From contig NZ_CAJNKE010000007.1 in assembly GCF_905232215.1 (NCBI RefSeq), positions 1 through 52,355 on the forward strand: a stretch of 52,355 nucleotides of DNA, in the 5' to 3' direction. Positions 43,559 to 52,355 of this stretch are shown here, in pieces. The stretch is from Burkholderia sp. LMG 13014 (GTDB lineage: Bacteria > Pseudomonadota > Gammaproteobacteria > Burkholderiales > Burkholderiaceae). Position 1 is the first letter of the stretch, and the number at the start of each line of letters is the position of its first letter. Below the pieces are notes generated by a model that was given only the letters and a program-made list of their open reading frames with translations, made no database searches and was not told the DNA's origin. The position numbers and the translations under genes were made by a program.

Positions 43559-45775
43559 ATGAGCGTTACCACGTCGGGGTTGCAGTCGAAGTCGGGTCAG
43601 GGTGCGTCCAAGCGCGCGGTCGAGCTGCTGAGCTCGATGCGCTTCGCGATTGCGCTGCTGGTGGTGCTGTCGATTGCGAGCATCATCGGCACGGTCCTGA
43701 CCCAGGACGATCCGTATCCGAACTATGTGAACCAGTTCGGGCCGTTCTGGGCGGACATCTTCCGCTCGCTCGGCCTGTACAACGTGTACAGCGCGTGGTG
43801 GTTCATGCTGATCCTGATCTTCCTCGTCGTGTCGATCTCGCTGTGCGTGATCCGCAACGCGCCGAAGATGCTCGCCGATGCGAAGAGCTGGAAGGACAAG
43901 GTTCGCGAAGGCAGCCTGCGCGCGTTCCACCACAAGGCCGAATACACGACTTCCGGCACGCGCGCGACGGTTGCGGCGACGCTCGCCACGTTCGTCACCA
44001 AGGCCGGCTACAAGCACGTCGTGCGTGAAAACGACGGCGCGACGCTGATCTCCGCGAAGCGCGGCGCGATGACCAAGTGGGGCTACATCTCCGCGCACCT
44101 CGCGATCGTCGTGATCTGTATCGGCGGCCTGCTCGACAGCAACCTGCCGATCAAATTCCAGATGTGGATGTTCGGCAAGAGCCCGGTCAACACGAGCGCG
44201 ACGATCAGCGACATCTCGCCCGACCATCGCCTGTCCGCGTCGAACCCGACGTTCCGCGGCTATGCATGGGTGCCCGAGGGCCAGTTCGTGTCGACCGCGA
44301 TCCTGAACCAGCCGAGCGGCTCGCTGATCCAGGACCTGCCGTTCTCGATCCAGCTCAACAAGTTCATCGTCGATTACTACACGACGGGCATGCCGAAGCT
44401 GTTCGCGAGCGATATCGTCGTGATCGATCGCGAGACCGGCCAGAAGATTCCGGCGCGCGTCGAGGTCAACAAGCCGTTCACGTACAAGGGCGTGTCGATC
44501 TACCAGTCGAGCTTCCAGGACGGCGGCTCGCAGATGCAGATGACGGCCTACCCGATGACGGGCGGCAATGCGAAGACCTTCCCCGTGAAGGGAACGATCG
44601 GCAGTTCGGCGCCGCTGCAGATGCCGGGCAGCGACGGCGACACGATCGAGTTCTCCGATTTCCGCGCGATCAACGTCGAGAACATGGCCGACGCGAACGG
44701 CAAGCCGGACGTGCGCGGCGTGGCGACGACGAGCTCGCTGAAGGAAGCGTTCGACGAACGGCTCGGCTCCGGTGCGAAGACGTCGAAGCCGACGCAGCTC
44801 CACAACATCGGCCCGTCCGTGCAGTACAAGATCCGCGGCAAGGACGGCCAGGCGCGCGAGTTCAACAACTACATGCTGCCCGTCGACATGAAAGGCGAGC
44901 GCGTGTTCCTCGCCGGCGTGCGCGCGAGCCCGAACGACCCGTTCCGCTACATGCGCATTCCGGCCGACAGCCAGGATTCGATCGGCGAATGGATGCACCT
45001 GCGCGCCGCGCTCGAGGATCCGTCCGTACGCGCCGAAGCCGCCGCGCGCTTCGCGCAGCGTTCGCTGCCGGGCACCGACGCATCGCTGCGCAGCCGCCTG
45101 CAGGACAGTGCTTTGAAGGTGCTGACCCTTTTTGCGGCGAGTGACGACAGCGTCGGCCGTGGTGCCGACGGCCAGCCGATCGGCGGCTTCCAGGCGGTGG
45201 CGACGTTCATCGACCGCTCGGTGCCCAAGGCCGAGCAGGAGAAGGCCGCGAGCCTGCTGCTACGCATGCTCGAAGGCTCGATGTGGGAGGTGTGGCAGAT
45301 CGCGCGCGAGCACGCAGGCGAGCCGGCGGCGCAGCAGGGCACCGACACGATCCGCTTCGTGCAGAACGCGATCAATGCGCTATCTGACAGCTTTTTGTAT
45401 GGATCGCCGGTCTATTTGCAGCTTGACTCATTCAAGCAGGTGCAAGCTTCGGTATTTCAGTTGACGCGCGCACCCGGCAAGAATCTGGTGTATCTTGGCA
45501 GCCTGCTGCTGGTCGCCGGCATCTTCTCGATGTTCTACGTGCGCGAGCGGCGCCTCTGGTTCTGGTTGAAGGACGCCGGTTCGGGCGTCGATGTGGTGAT
45601 GGCAATGTCCTCGGCCCGCAAGACCTTCGATTTCGAGAAAGAATTCGTGCAGACGCGCGACGCGGCCGGTGCCGCCCTGCACGCCGCACCTCGCGACGCC
45701 GCGCCGGCCCGTGCGGCATCGACGGCCCGCCCGCCTGCCGGCGGCGGTTCCGATTCCGAGAATTCCACCCGGTAA
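43559..45775 (+). CDS. ccsB: Cytochrome c biogenesis protein ResB/CcsB
   Basis: This 738-residue ResB-family protein is one half of the System II heme-delivery complex at the inner membrane. Helices lie near 27-46, 78-99 and 172-192, a large periplasmic domain spans about 195-640, and a final helix lies near 645-664 (LVYLGSLLLVAGIFSMFYV). The cytosolic tail is alanine/proline-rich. The N-terminal SSMRFAIALLVVLSIASIIGTVL and NPF-like region are typical. ccsA starts five bases after its stop. With DsbD upstream, the set is complete except for a CcsX thioredoxin, which is not in this window. Confidence 0.93.
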   Translation: MSVTTSGLQSKSGQGASKRAVELLSSMRFAIALLVVLSIASIIGTVLTQDDPYPNYVNQFGPFWADIFRSLGLYNVYSAWWFMLILIFLVVSISLCVIRNAPKMLADAKSWKDKVREGSLRAFHHKAEYTTSGTRATVAATLATFVTKAGYKHVVRENDGATLISAKRGAMTKWGYISAHLAIVVICIGGLLDSNLPIKFQMWMFGKSPVNTSATISDISPDHRLSASNPTFRGYAWVPEGQFVSTAILNQPSGSLIQDLPFSIQLNKFIVDYYTTGMPKLFASDIVVIDRETGQKIPARVEVNKPFTYKGVSIYQSSFQDGGSQMQMTAYPMTGGNAKTFPVKGTIGSSAPLQMPGSDGDTIEFSDFRAINVENMADANGKPDVRGVATTSSLKEAFDERLGSGAKTSKPTQLHNIGPSVQYKIRGKDGQAREFNNYMLPVDMKGERVFLAGVRASPNDPFRYMRIPADSQDSIGEWMHLRAALEDPSVRAEAAARFAQRSLPGTDASLRSRLQDSALKVLTLFAASDDSVGRGADGQPIGGFQAVATFIDRSVPKAEQEKAASLLLRMLEGSMWEVWQIAREHAGEPAAQQGTDTIRFVQNAINALSDSFLYGSPVYLQLDSFKQVQASVFQLTRAPGKNLVYLGSLLLVAGIFSMFYVRERRLWFWLKDAGSGVDVVMAMSSARKTFDFEKEFVQTRDAAGAALHAAPRDAAPARAASTARPPAGGGSDSENSTR

Positions 45776-45779
45776 CATC

Positions 45780-46970
45780 ATGGATCTCACGCAAGTTTCC
45801 TCTTCCCATCGGGCGTCGGCCCAGGCTCCAGTTGTGGCGCCGCTGTTCGACGACCGTCCGTTCCTCGCGCGCCTGTCGCTGCTCGACTGGCTGTTCGCAC
45901 TGGCGCTCGTGGTGGGCGCGGGCTATGCGCTCGTGCACTACAACGCGCACATGGATTACTACGACAAGGCGGTGATGATCGGCACCGTGCCGGCGCTCAT
46001 CACGCTCGGCTGGCGCTGGAAGCCCGCGCGGCTGATGATGGCGTCGATCGCCGTGCTGGCGCTGCTGTCGATCCAGATCTATCAGGGCGATCTCGCGCGC
46101 GCCGATTCGGCGTTCTTCCTCAAGTATTTCCTGTCGAGCCAGTCTGCGATCCTGTGGATGAGCGCGCTGTTCGTGCTCGCGACGATCTTCTACTGGATCG
46201 GCTTGCTCGCGCGCTCGGAGTCGGGTTCCGCGATCGGCCAGAAGCTCACGTGGGTCGCCGTGCTGATGGGCTTCACCGGCCTGATGGTGCGCTGGTACGA
46301 GTCCTACCTGATCGGTGCGGACGTCGGGCACATTCCGGTATCGAACCTGTATGAAGTGTTCGTGCTGTTCAGCCTGATCACCGCGCTGCTCTATCTCTAT
46401 TACGAAGGCCACTACGGCACGCGTGCGCTTGGCGCGTTCGTGCTGCTGGTGATCAGCGCGGCCGTCGGCTTCCTGATGTGGTACTCGGTCGCGCGCGATG
46501 CGCAGCAGATCCAGCCGCTCGTGCCGGCGCTGCAAAGCTGGTGGATGAAGATCCACGTGCCGGCGAACTTCATCGGCTACGGCAGCTTCGCGCTGTCGGC
46601 GATGGTGTCGGTCGCGTACCTGATGAAGGAGCGCGGCGTGCTCGCCGATCGCCTGCCGACGCTCGAAGTGCTCGACGACGTGATGTACAAGTCGATCGCG
46701 GTCGGTTTCGCGTTCTTCACGATCGCGACGATCCTCGGCGCGCTGTGGGCGGCCGAAGCATGGGGCGGCTACTGGAGCTGGGACCCGAAGGAAACCTGGG
46801 CACTGATCGTGTGGCTCAACTACGCGGCGTGGCTGCACATGCGCCTGATGAAGGGCCTGCGCGGCACGGTGGCCGCATGGTGGGCGCTCACGGGCCTGCT
46901 CGTGACGACCTTCGCGTTCCTCGGCGTCAACATGTTCCTGTCCGGGCTGCACAGCTACGGCAAGCTGTAA
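45780..46970 (+). CDS. ccsA: Cytochrome c biogenesis protein CcsA/ResC
   Basis: CcsA (396 aa) is the polytopic heme-handling partner of CcsB. Its WWD signature WGGYWSWD lies at 328-335 with the following PKETWALIVWLNYAAWLH, and conserved histidines flank it (KIHVPANFIGYGS, HMRLMKG). About eight membrane helices can be seen. ATG 45780 is the natural start. A longer opening from 45669 overlaps ccsB in another frame and is rejected. Confidence 0.94.
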   Translation: MDLTQVSSSHRASAQAPVVAPLFDDRPFLARLSLLDWLFALALVVGAGYALVHYNAHMDYYDKAVMIGTVPALITLGWRWKPARLMMASIAVLALLSIQIYQGDLARADSAFFLKYFLSSQSAILWMSALFVLATIFYWIGLLARSESGSAIGQKLTWVAVLMGFTGLMVRWYESYLIGADVGHIPVSNLYEVFVLFSLITALLYLYYEGHYGTRALGAFVLLVISAAVGFLMWYSVARDAQQIQPLVPALQSWWMKIHVPANFIGYGSFALSAMVSVAYLMKERGVLADRLPTLEVLDDVMYKSIAVGFAFFTIATILGALWAAEAWGGYWSWDPKETWALIVWLNYAAWLHMRLMKGLRGTVAAWWALTGLLVTTFAFLGVNMFLSGLHSYGKL

Positions 46971-46997
46971 GATTTCCGCTGCTCGTCCGACTATGAG

Positions 46998-47033
46998 ACC
47001 GCCGGTGCACCGTGTGCCCGGCGGTTTTCTTTT
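46998..47033 (+). terminator. Terminator after ccsA
   Basis: ACCGCCGG and CCGGCGGT pair around an inner GCAC/GTGC helix. TTTCTTTT follows. It separates ccsBA from msrPQ. Confidence 0.8.
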
Positions 47034-47128
47034 GTAACGGGCGGGCGGTCCGGGCGTCGAACGGCGCAAGACGGGTCGGGTCGAACGCTCATGAAGCGGC
47101 GCGTGGCGCATGCAGGAGGAGCAGCACG

Positions 47129-48124
47129 ATGTGGATCAAACGCCCTTTGCGGAACGTACTGACGGGCGGCGATATTGCGCCCGGCGAAATCACGCCGCGT
47201 GCGGTGTTCGAGAACCGGCGGCGCGTATTGCAGGCGGCCGGCCTCGCGGCGGCAGGCGGGCTGCTCGGCGGCAGCGGTGCAGCGTTGGCCGCCTATGCGT
47301 CGCCCGACGCGCGTGCGGCAAAGCTCGCGGCGAAGACGAATCCGAAGTTCGTCGCGGCCGACAAGGTGACGCCGTTCAAGGACATCACGTCCTACAACAA
47401 CTTCTACGAATTCGGCACCGACAAGAGTGACCCCGCGCAGAACGCCGGCACGTTGCGGCCGCGCCCGTGGCGCGTGAGCGTCGAAGGCGAGGTGCTGCAT
47501 CCGAAGGTGTTCGATCTCGACGAACTGCTGAAGCTCGCACCGCTCGAGGAGCGTGTGTACCGGTTGCGCTGCGTCGAGGGATGGTCGATGGTGATCCCGT
47601 GGATCGGCGTGCCGCTGTCCGAACTGATCAAGCGCGTGCAGCCGACCGGCAACGCGAAATACGTGCAGTTCATCACGCTGGCCGATCCGTCGCAGATGCC
47701 CGGCCTCTCGACGCCCGTGCTCGACTGGCCGTACTCGGAAGGGCTGCGGATGGATGAGGCGATGAATCCGCTGACGCTGCTGACGATGGGCGTCTACGGG
47801 CAGGTGCTGCCGAACCAGAACGGTGCGCCGGTGCGGATCGTCGTGCCGTGGAAGTATGGCTTCAAGAGCGCGAAGTCGCTCGTGAAGATCCGCTTCGTCG
47901 ACAAGCAGCCGAAGACGAGCTGGAACACGTATGCGGCGAACGAGTATGGCTTTTATTCGAACGTGAACCCGAACGTCGATCATCCGCGCTGGAGCCAGGC
48001 GACCGAGCGGCGCATCGGCGAGGACGGCTTTTTCACGCCGAAGCGCAAGACGCTGATGTTCAACGGCTACGGCGATCTGGTCGCGTCGATGTATCAGGGC
48101 ATGGACCTGAAGAAGAATTTCTGA
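47129..48124 (+). CDS. msrP: Methionine sulfoxide reductase catalytic subunit MsrP (YedY)
   Basis: MsrP (331 aa) is a periplasmic molybdopterin enzyme that repairs oxidised methionine in proteins. A Tat signal with consecutive arginines (30-32, NRRRVLQ) and an alanine/glycine-rich h-region precede the mature domain. The molybdenum-ligating cysteine is C148 in [11 protein letters not shown]. The conserved [15 protein letters not shown] and W-rich C-terminal region are present. ATG 47129 has a strong AGGAGGA upstream. A longer in-frame opening from 47012 is rejected. msrQ follows after 20 bases. Confidence 0.95.
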   Translation: MWIKRPLRNVLTGGDIAPGEITPRAVFENRRRVLQAAGLAAAGGLLGGSGAALAAYASPDARAAKLAAKTNPKFVAADKVTPFKDITSYNNFYEFGTDKSDPAQNAGTLRPRPWRVSVEGEVLHPKVFDLDELLKLAPLEERVYRLRCVEGWSMVIPWIGVPLSELIKRVQPTGNAKYVQFITLADPSQMPGLSTPVLDWPYSEGLRMDEAMNPLTLLTMGVYGQVLPNQNGAPVRIVVPWKYGFKSAKSLVKIRFVDKQPKTSWNTYAANEYGFYSNVNPNVDHPRWSQATERRIGEDGFFTPKRKTLMFNGYGDLVASMYQGMDLKKNF

Positions 48125-48144
48125 GCGCGACGGTGAGAAACGAC

Positions 48145-48831
48145 ATGCCTCCTTCGACGCTGACGGCCGCGCCTGCAACTGGCGCCGGCGCGGCTGCACG
48201 TGCCGCACGGGGCGGTGCGGTCCGTCCCGCCGCGCCACGCTGGCTCGCGCCGGTCAAGGTGCTGGTTTTCGCGGCCGGCCTTTATCCGCTCGCGCGTCTC
48301 GTGCTGTTCGGGCTGACCGACCGGCTCGGCGCGAATCCGATCGAGTTCATCACGCGCTCGACGGGCCTCTGGACGCTCGTCTTGTTGTGCATCACGCTCG
48401 CCGTCACGCCGCTGCGGCGCATGACCGGGTTCGCCGCGCTGCTGCGTTTTCGCCGGATGATCGGGCTGTTCGCATTCTTCTACGCGACGCTGCACTTCAC
48501 GACCTACCTGTGGTTCGACAAGTGGTTCGACGTCGTCGCGATCCTGAAGGACGTCGGCAAGCGCCCGTTCATCACGGTCGGTTTCGCCGCGTTCGTGCTG
48601 CTGATTCCGCTCGCGGCAACGTCGCCGCGTGCGATGGTGCGCCGGCTCGGCCGCCACTGGGCGACACTGCACAGCACGATCTATGCGATCGCGCTGTTCG
48701 GCGTGCTGCACTTCTGGTGGATGAGGGCCGGCAAGCACAATCTCGCGCAACCGAAGCTGTATGCGGCGATCGTCGCCGTGTTGCTCGGCTGGCGGCTCAT
48801 TGCATGGGGATGGCGGCGCGTGCGCGCGTGA
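48145..48831 (+). CDS. msrQ: Methionine sulfoxide reductase heme-binding subunit MsrQ (YedZ)
   Basis: MsrQ (228 aa) is the inner-membrane heme b protein that feeds quinol electrons to MsrP. Six or so helices are visible. Histidines that may bind heme lie in FFYATLHFTTYLWFDKW and HWATLHSTIYAIALFGVLHFWW. The start is uncertain: ATG 48145 gives an alanine-rich cytosolic leader, and a GTG at 48133 is four codons earlier. Neither has a strong ribosome binding site, which suggests coupling to msrP. Confidence 0.9.
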   Translation: MPPSTLTAAPATGAGAAARAARGGAVRPAAPRWLAPVKVLVFAAGLYPLARLVLFGLTDRLGANPIEFITRSTGLWTLVLLCITLAVTPLRRMTGFAALLRFRRMIGLFAFFYATLHFTTYLWFDKWFDVVAILKDVGKRPFITVGFAAFVLLIPLAATSPRAMVRRLGRHWATLHSTIYAIALFGVLHFWWMRAGKHNLAQPKLYAAIVAVLLGWRLIAWGWRRVRA

Positions 48832-48852
48832 CGGCGCAACCGGAAAAAACAA

Positions 48853-48880
48853 AAGGCGATGACCGGGAAGTCATCGCCTT
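48853..48880. terminator. Terminator between msrQ and lptM
   Basis: AAGGCGATGAC and GTCATCGCCTT form an 11-bp stem with a CGGGAA loop. A-rich sequence lies on the left and TTGTTT on the right, so it probably serves both convergent genes. Confidence 0.75.
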
Positions 48881-48909
48881 GTTTCGCGAGCGTTGCAGGC
48901 GGCGCGTCG

Positions 48910-49188
48910 TTATTTCGCGATGGCCGGGCTCGACGCCGGTGCGGGCTTGGCGGATGCGCCGCTCGACAATTCGGGCGACAGCGTGAGCGGCGTACCGGAC
49001 GAATCGGGCACACTGTCGGACGACGCGTTTTCATCGGTCGGCGTCACGTCCGACGGCGGCGCGTCCTGCTGCTGGAGTGGCTTGGGCATCGGAGGCACGG
49101 TGGGCAGATAGAGCGCGCCGCTTTGACCGCAGCCGGCAAGAATCGCCAAAGCCGCTACAATCGCGCTCATCCGGAAAACGACTCGCAT
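48910..49188 (-). CDS. lptM: LPS translocon maturation chaperone LptM-type lipoprotein
   Basis: A 92-residue lipoprotein. A hydrophobic leader ends in the lipobox LAGC, and the mature N terminus CGQSGALYLP matches the LptM/YifL signature CGxxGPLYxP. In E. coli LptM helps oxidative maturation of the outer-membrane LPS translocon LptDE. The rest is proline/serine-rich and probably disordered. It is divergent from cyaY, the same neighbour as in E. coli. The start ATG 49188 was chosen from the leader. A longer upstream opening overlaps cyaY. Confidence 0.85.
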   Translation of the reverse strand: MRVVFRMSAIVAALAILAGCGQSGALYLPTVPPMPKPLQQQDAPPSDVTPTDENASSDSVPDSSGTPLTLSPELSSGASAKPAPASSPAIAK

Positions 49189-49200
49189 GATCGTCCCTGA

Positions 49201-49554
<354 letters not shown>

Positions 49555-49601
49555 CGGCCTGAACCGAAGCCGGGGCTACGCCCCGACGCGTCGTGCCAAA
49601 G

Positions 49602-49630
49602 AAAAAGCGCCCCCGCGGGGGCGCTTTTTT
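49602..49630. terminator. Bidirectional terminator between cyaY and mrcA
   Basis: AAAAAGCGCCCCC and GGGGGCGCTTTTT form an almost uninterrupted stem with A- and T-tracts at the ends. It fits the convergent cyaY and mrcA. Confidence 0.92.
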
Positions 49631-49647
49631 CATGTCCGGGCCGGTGA

Positions 49648-52038
49648 TCAGTGCGCGAACAGGTTCATGATGTCCTGCTTCTCCTGCTCGTCAACGTGCG
49701 GCACGGTGGCGTCGACGTTCTGCGCGGCCGGTGCCTGCGGTACGCCGACCGTCGACACGAAGCCGTGACCCGGCGCGAACTCGGTGAAGTACAGCTCGCC
49801 GCCGAGCGATTCGACGCCGTCCGGCACCGTCGGCTTGAACTCGGGCACGCCCTTCAGCGCGGCACCCATATAGTCGATCCAGACGGGCAGCGACAGGCCG
49901 CCGCCCGTTTCGCGATCGCCGAGGCTGCGCGGATTGTCGTAGCCGATCCACGCGATCGCGGCGAGCGTGTGCTGGTAGCCGGCGAACCACGCGTCGTGCG
50001 AGTCGTTCGTCGTGCCGGTCTTGCCCGCGAGGTCGGTGCGCTTCAGCACGTTGGTCCGTGCGCCCGTGCCGCGCTGCGCGACGCTCTGCAGCAGGCTGTT
50101 CATCACGTACGCGTTGCGTGCGTCGATCGCGCGCGGCGCGTTCTGCTCGGCGACGAGCGGCTGCGCGCGCACGACGATCGCCCCGTTCGGATCGGTGACT
50201 TCGGCGATCAGGTACGGATTGACGCGGTAGCCGCCGTTCGCGAAGACCGAGTACGCGCCTGCCATCTGCAGCGGCGTGACCTGGCCCGCGCCGAGTGCCA
50301 TCGGCAGGTAGGCCGGATGGCGTTCGGCGTCGAAGCCGAAGCGCGTGATGTACTGCTGCGCGTACTTCGTGCCGATGTGGTTCAGGATCCGGATCGACAC
50401 GAGGTTGCGCGAGCGCTGCAGCGCGGTGCGCATCGACATCGGGCCTTCGAAGCCGCCACCGTAGTTCTTCGGCTCCCACGGCTGGCCGCCCGTTTCGGCG
50501 GCGCTGAAATACAGCGGGCCGTCGTTGATCACGGTTGCCGGCCCGAGGCCCTTGTCGAGCGACGCCGAATAGATGAACGGCTTGAACGACGAACCCGGCT
50601 GCCGCCACGCCTGCGTGACGTGGTTGAACTTGTTCTTGTTGTAGTCGAAGCCGCCGACGAGCGAGCGGATCGCGCCGTCCTGCGGGACGATCGACAGGAA
50701 CGCCCCCTCGACCTGTGGCAACTGCGTGATCGACCATTTGCCGGCGTCGTTCTTCACGACGCGGACGATCGCGCCCGGGCGGATGCGGCGATTCGGCTGC
50801 GCGTTGGCCGACAGCGCGCCCGATGCGAAGCGCAGGTTGTCGCCTTCGATCGTCGCATTGCTGCCGTCGATGAATGCAACCGTGATCTGGCGCGGGCTGG
50901 CGGCCGTGACGACCGCGGCAATCAGTTCGCCGTTGTCGGGGTGTTCGAGCAGCGCATCGTCGATCGCCTGTTCGCGGTCATCGGCACCGGCCGGCAGCTC
51001 GATGAAGCCTTCCGGCCCCCGATAGCCGTGCCGGCGTTCGTAATCCATGATGCCCTTGCGCAGCGCGGTGTAGGCGACCTGCTGGTCCGCGGAGTCGATC
51101 GTCGTGACGACGTTGAAGCCGCGCGTGTAGGTTTCCTCACGGTACTGCGCGTACATCATTTGTCGGACCATTTCCGCGACGTACTCGGCGTGCACGCTGA
51201 AATCGCGGCCTGGGCCCTTGACGACGAGCGGCTGGGCGACGGCCTCGTCGTACTGCTCGCGCGAGATGAAGTTCAGCTCGAGCATCCGTTGCAGGATGTA
51301 TTCCTGGCGCACCTTCGCGCGCTTCGGGTTCACGACCGGGTTGTACGCGGACGGCGCCTTCGGCAGCCCCGCGAGCATCGCTGCTTCGGCGAGCGTGATG
51401 TCCTTCAGGTCCTTGCCGAAGTAGACCCGCGCGGCGCTTGCGAAGCCGTACGCGCGCTGGCCGAGATAGATCTGATTCATGTAGACCTCGAGAATCTGAT
51501 CCTTCGTCAGCGCCCGCTCGATCCGGTACGCGAGCAGCATCTCGTAGATCTTGCGCGTGTAGGTCTTCTCGCTCGACAGGAAGAAGTTGCGCGCGACCTG
51601 CATCGTGATCGTGCTCGCACCCTGCGACGCATGGCCGTTCGTCAGCGCGACGATGCCGGCGCGGACGATGCCGGTGAGGTCGACCCCGCCGTGATCGTAG
51701 AAGCGCGCGTCCTCGATCGCGAGGATCGCATTCTTCAGCGAGTCGGGCACGTCCTTGAAATGGACGACGTCGCGGCGCTCTTCGCCGAATTCGCCGATCA
51801 GCACGTGATCGGACGTATAGATGCGCAGCGGCACCTTCGGCCGATAGTCGGTCAGCGCGTCGAGCGACGGCATGTTCGGCCAGGCGACGACGAGCGCGTA
51901 GCCGAGCACGAGGCCGCCGGCCACGACGAGCGCCACGCACATCGTGGCGAATCCGAGCAGGACTTTTTGCCACCAGGGCCGCTTCTTCGGCTCCGGGGCG
52001 GGAGGCGGGGACGTAGGAGTCGTGGATTGCATAGGCAT
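49648..52038 (-). CDS. mrcA: Penicillin-binding protein 1A
   Basis: PBP1a (796 aa) is a bifunctional class A peptidoglycan synthase of the inner membrane. A proline-rich cytosolic start and one helix (about 26-51) precede the GT51 glycosyltransferase domain, with catalytic E109 (EDARFYDHGG) and GASTITMQVARNFF. An OB-like insert spans about 330-440. The transpeptidase domain has S483-SF-K486, S543-R-N545 and K673-T-G675. All catalytic motifs are intact. It is divergent from pilM, as in many proteobacteria. Confidence 0.97.
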   Translation of the reverse strand: MPMQSTTPTSPPPAPEPKKRPWWQKVLLGFATMCVALVVAGGLVLGYALVVAWPNMPSLDALTDYRPKVPLRIYTSDHVLIGEFGEERRDVVHFKDVPDSLKNAILAIEDARFYDHGGVDLTGIVRAGIVALTNGHASQGASTITMQVARNFFLSSEKTYTRKIYEMLLAYRIERALTKDQILEVYMNQIYLGQRAYGFASAARVYFGKDLKDITLAEAAMLAGLPKAPSAYNPVVNPKRAKVRQEYILQRMLELNFISREQYDEAVAQPLVVKGPGRDFSVHAEYVAEMVRQMMYAQYREETYTRGFNVVTTIDSADQQVAYTALRKGIMDYERRHGYRGPEGFIELPAGADDREQAIDDALLEHPDNGELIAAVVTAASPRQITVAFIDGSNATIEGDNLRFASGALSANAQPNRRIRPGAIVRVVKNDAGKWSITQLPQVEGAFLSIVPQDGAIRSLVGGFDYNKNKFNHVTQAWRQPGSSFKPFIYSASLDKGLGPATVINDGPLYFSAAETGGQPWEPKNYGGGFEGPMSMRTALQRSRNLVSIRILNHIGTKYAQQYITRFGFDAERHPAYLPMALGAGQVTPLQMAGAYSVFANGGYRVNPYLIAEVTDPNGAIVVRAQPLVAEQNAPRAIDARNAYVMNSLLQSVAQRGTGARTNVLKRTDLAGKTGTTNDSHDAWFAGYQHTLAAIAWIGYDNPRSLGDRETGGGLSLPVWIDYMGAALKGVPEFKPTVPDGVESLGGELYFTEFAPGHGFVSTVGVPQAPAAQNVDATVPHVDEQEKQDIMNLFAH

Positions 52039-52259
52039 ACCGGAAAACAGTCCCGCGATTATAGCTGCCCGGTAAGACCGGTCCTGACGCGAGGGGCCGC
52101 CCGCCGCGAAGCGGTGGGCTGGCGTACTACCAGCATAGCCCGCGCACGGCCGTGGCGAGCGGATGCTGGCCGTTAGGCCGACTGTCGGCCGCGCGCGCCG
52201 CTTTGCAGAATCAGGTCTCGGAAACGCGGCGTGGGCCGCGACGATCTCGGGAGGCTGGG

Positions 52260-52355
52260 ATGGCAGGACGATGGGGAGCGTGGTTTGCGCGGGGCGGGCA
52301 CCGGTCGACGGGAATCGACGTCGGTTCGGACGAGGTGAGGGTGGTCGTGCTGAGC
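52260..52355 (+). CDS. pilM: Type IV pilus assembly protein PilM, 5' end only
   Basis: Only 32 codons lie in the window and the frame runs off the end. The start ATG 52260 has GGGAGG upstream. The phosphate-1-like motif GIDVGSDEVRVVVLS matches the actin-fold ATPase start of PilM (typically GIDIGSSAVKVVELS). PilM is the cytosolic anchor of the PilN-PilO inner-membrane platform. The position divergent from PBP1a is the standard place of the pilMNOPQ operon, which supports the call. Confidence 0.78.
   Translation, partial: MAGRWGAWFARGGHRSTGIDVGSDEVRVVVLS

Overview
The window is a stretch of a Burkholderia (Betaproteobacteria) main chromosome, most likely from the Burkholderia cepacia complex or a close relative. 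I infer this from the protein sequences, the high GC with strong third-position bias, and the gene order: tRNA-Tyr/Gly/Thr-tuf-tRNA-Trp-secE-nusG, then the rif, str, S10, spc and alpha ribosomal clusters almost end to end. No database search was run.

Layout. Positions 1-2300 are a lower-GC, gene-poor accessory stretch with one clear gene, a minus-strand phytanoyl-CoA-dioxygenase-like oxygenase, plus small open frames of doubtful status. From 2272 a strong promoter drives tRNA-Tyr, tRNA-Gly, tRNA-Thr, the first tuf copy, tRNA-Trp, secE and nusG. Next come rplK-rplA, the L10 leader with rplJ-rplL, and rpoB-rpoC, which ends in a strong terminator. A single recQ gene (16581-18428) separates the rif and str clusters. 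The str cluster (rpsL, rpsG, fusA, second tuf) runs into S10 (rpsJ to rpsQ), spc (rplN to rpmJ) and alpha (rpsM to rplQ). Together these encode 32 ribosomal proteins, three RNA polymerase subunits (alpha, beta, beta'), IF-1, EF-G, EF-Tu twice, NusG and two Sec translocase subunits.

After the rplQ terminator (38073-38109) the window holds envelope, redox and heme genes: cutA-dsbD, a convergent hemB, engB, a cytochrome c4, the System II cytochrome c genes ccsB(resB)-ccsA, msrP-msrQ (repair of oxidised periplasmic methionine), lptM, cyaY, and mrcA (PBP1a) divergent from the first 32 codons of pilM. hemB, cytochrome c4, ccsBA and cyaY share a theme of heme and iron handling. DsbD and MsrPQ share periplasmic thiol and methionine redox control.

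Most of the window is conserved housekeeping DNA and I do not see an obviously new multi-gene system. The most interesting signals are non-coding. One is a probable small RNA between hemB and engB (about 41640-41749) with an anti-Shine-Dalgarno motif in a hairpin loop and its own terminator. Two operon junctions (28719-28753 and 37534-37580) have a promoter -10 element buried inside a long perfect hairpin. An 18-bp perfect inverted repeat with an inner palindrome lies upstream of recQ. The two tuf copies are identical over 1182 bases, with identity ending at the stop codon.
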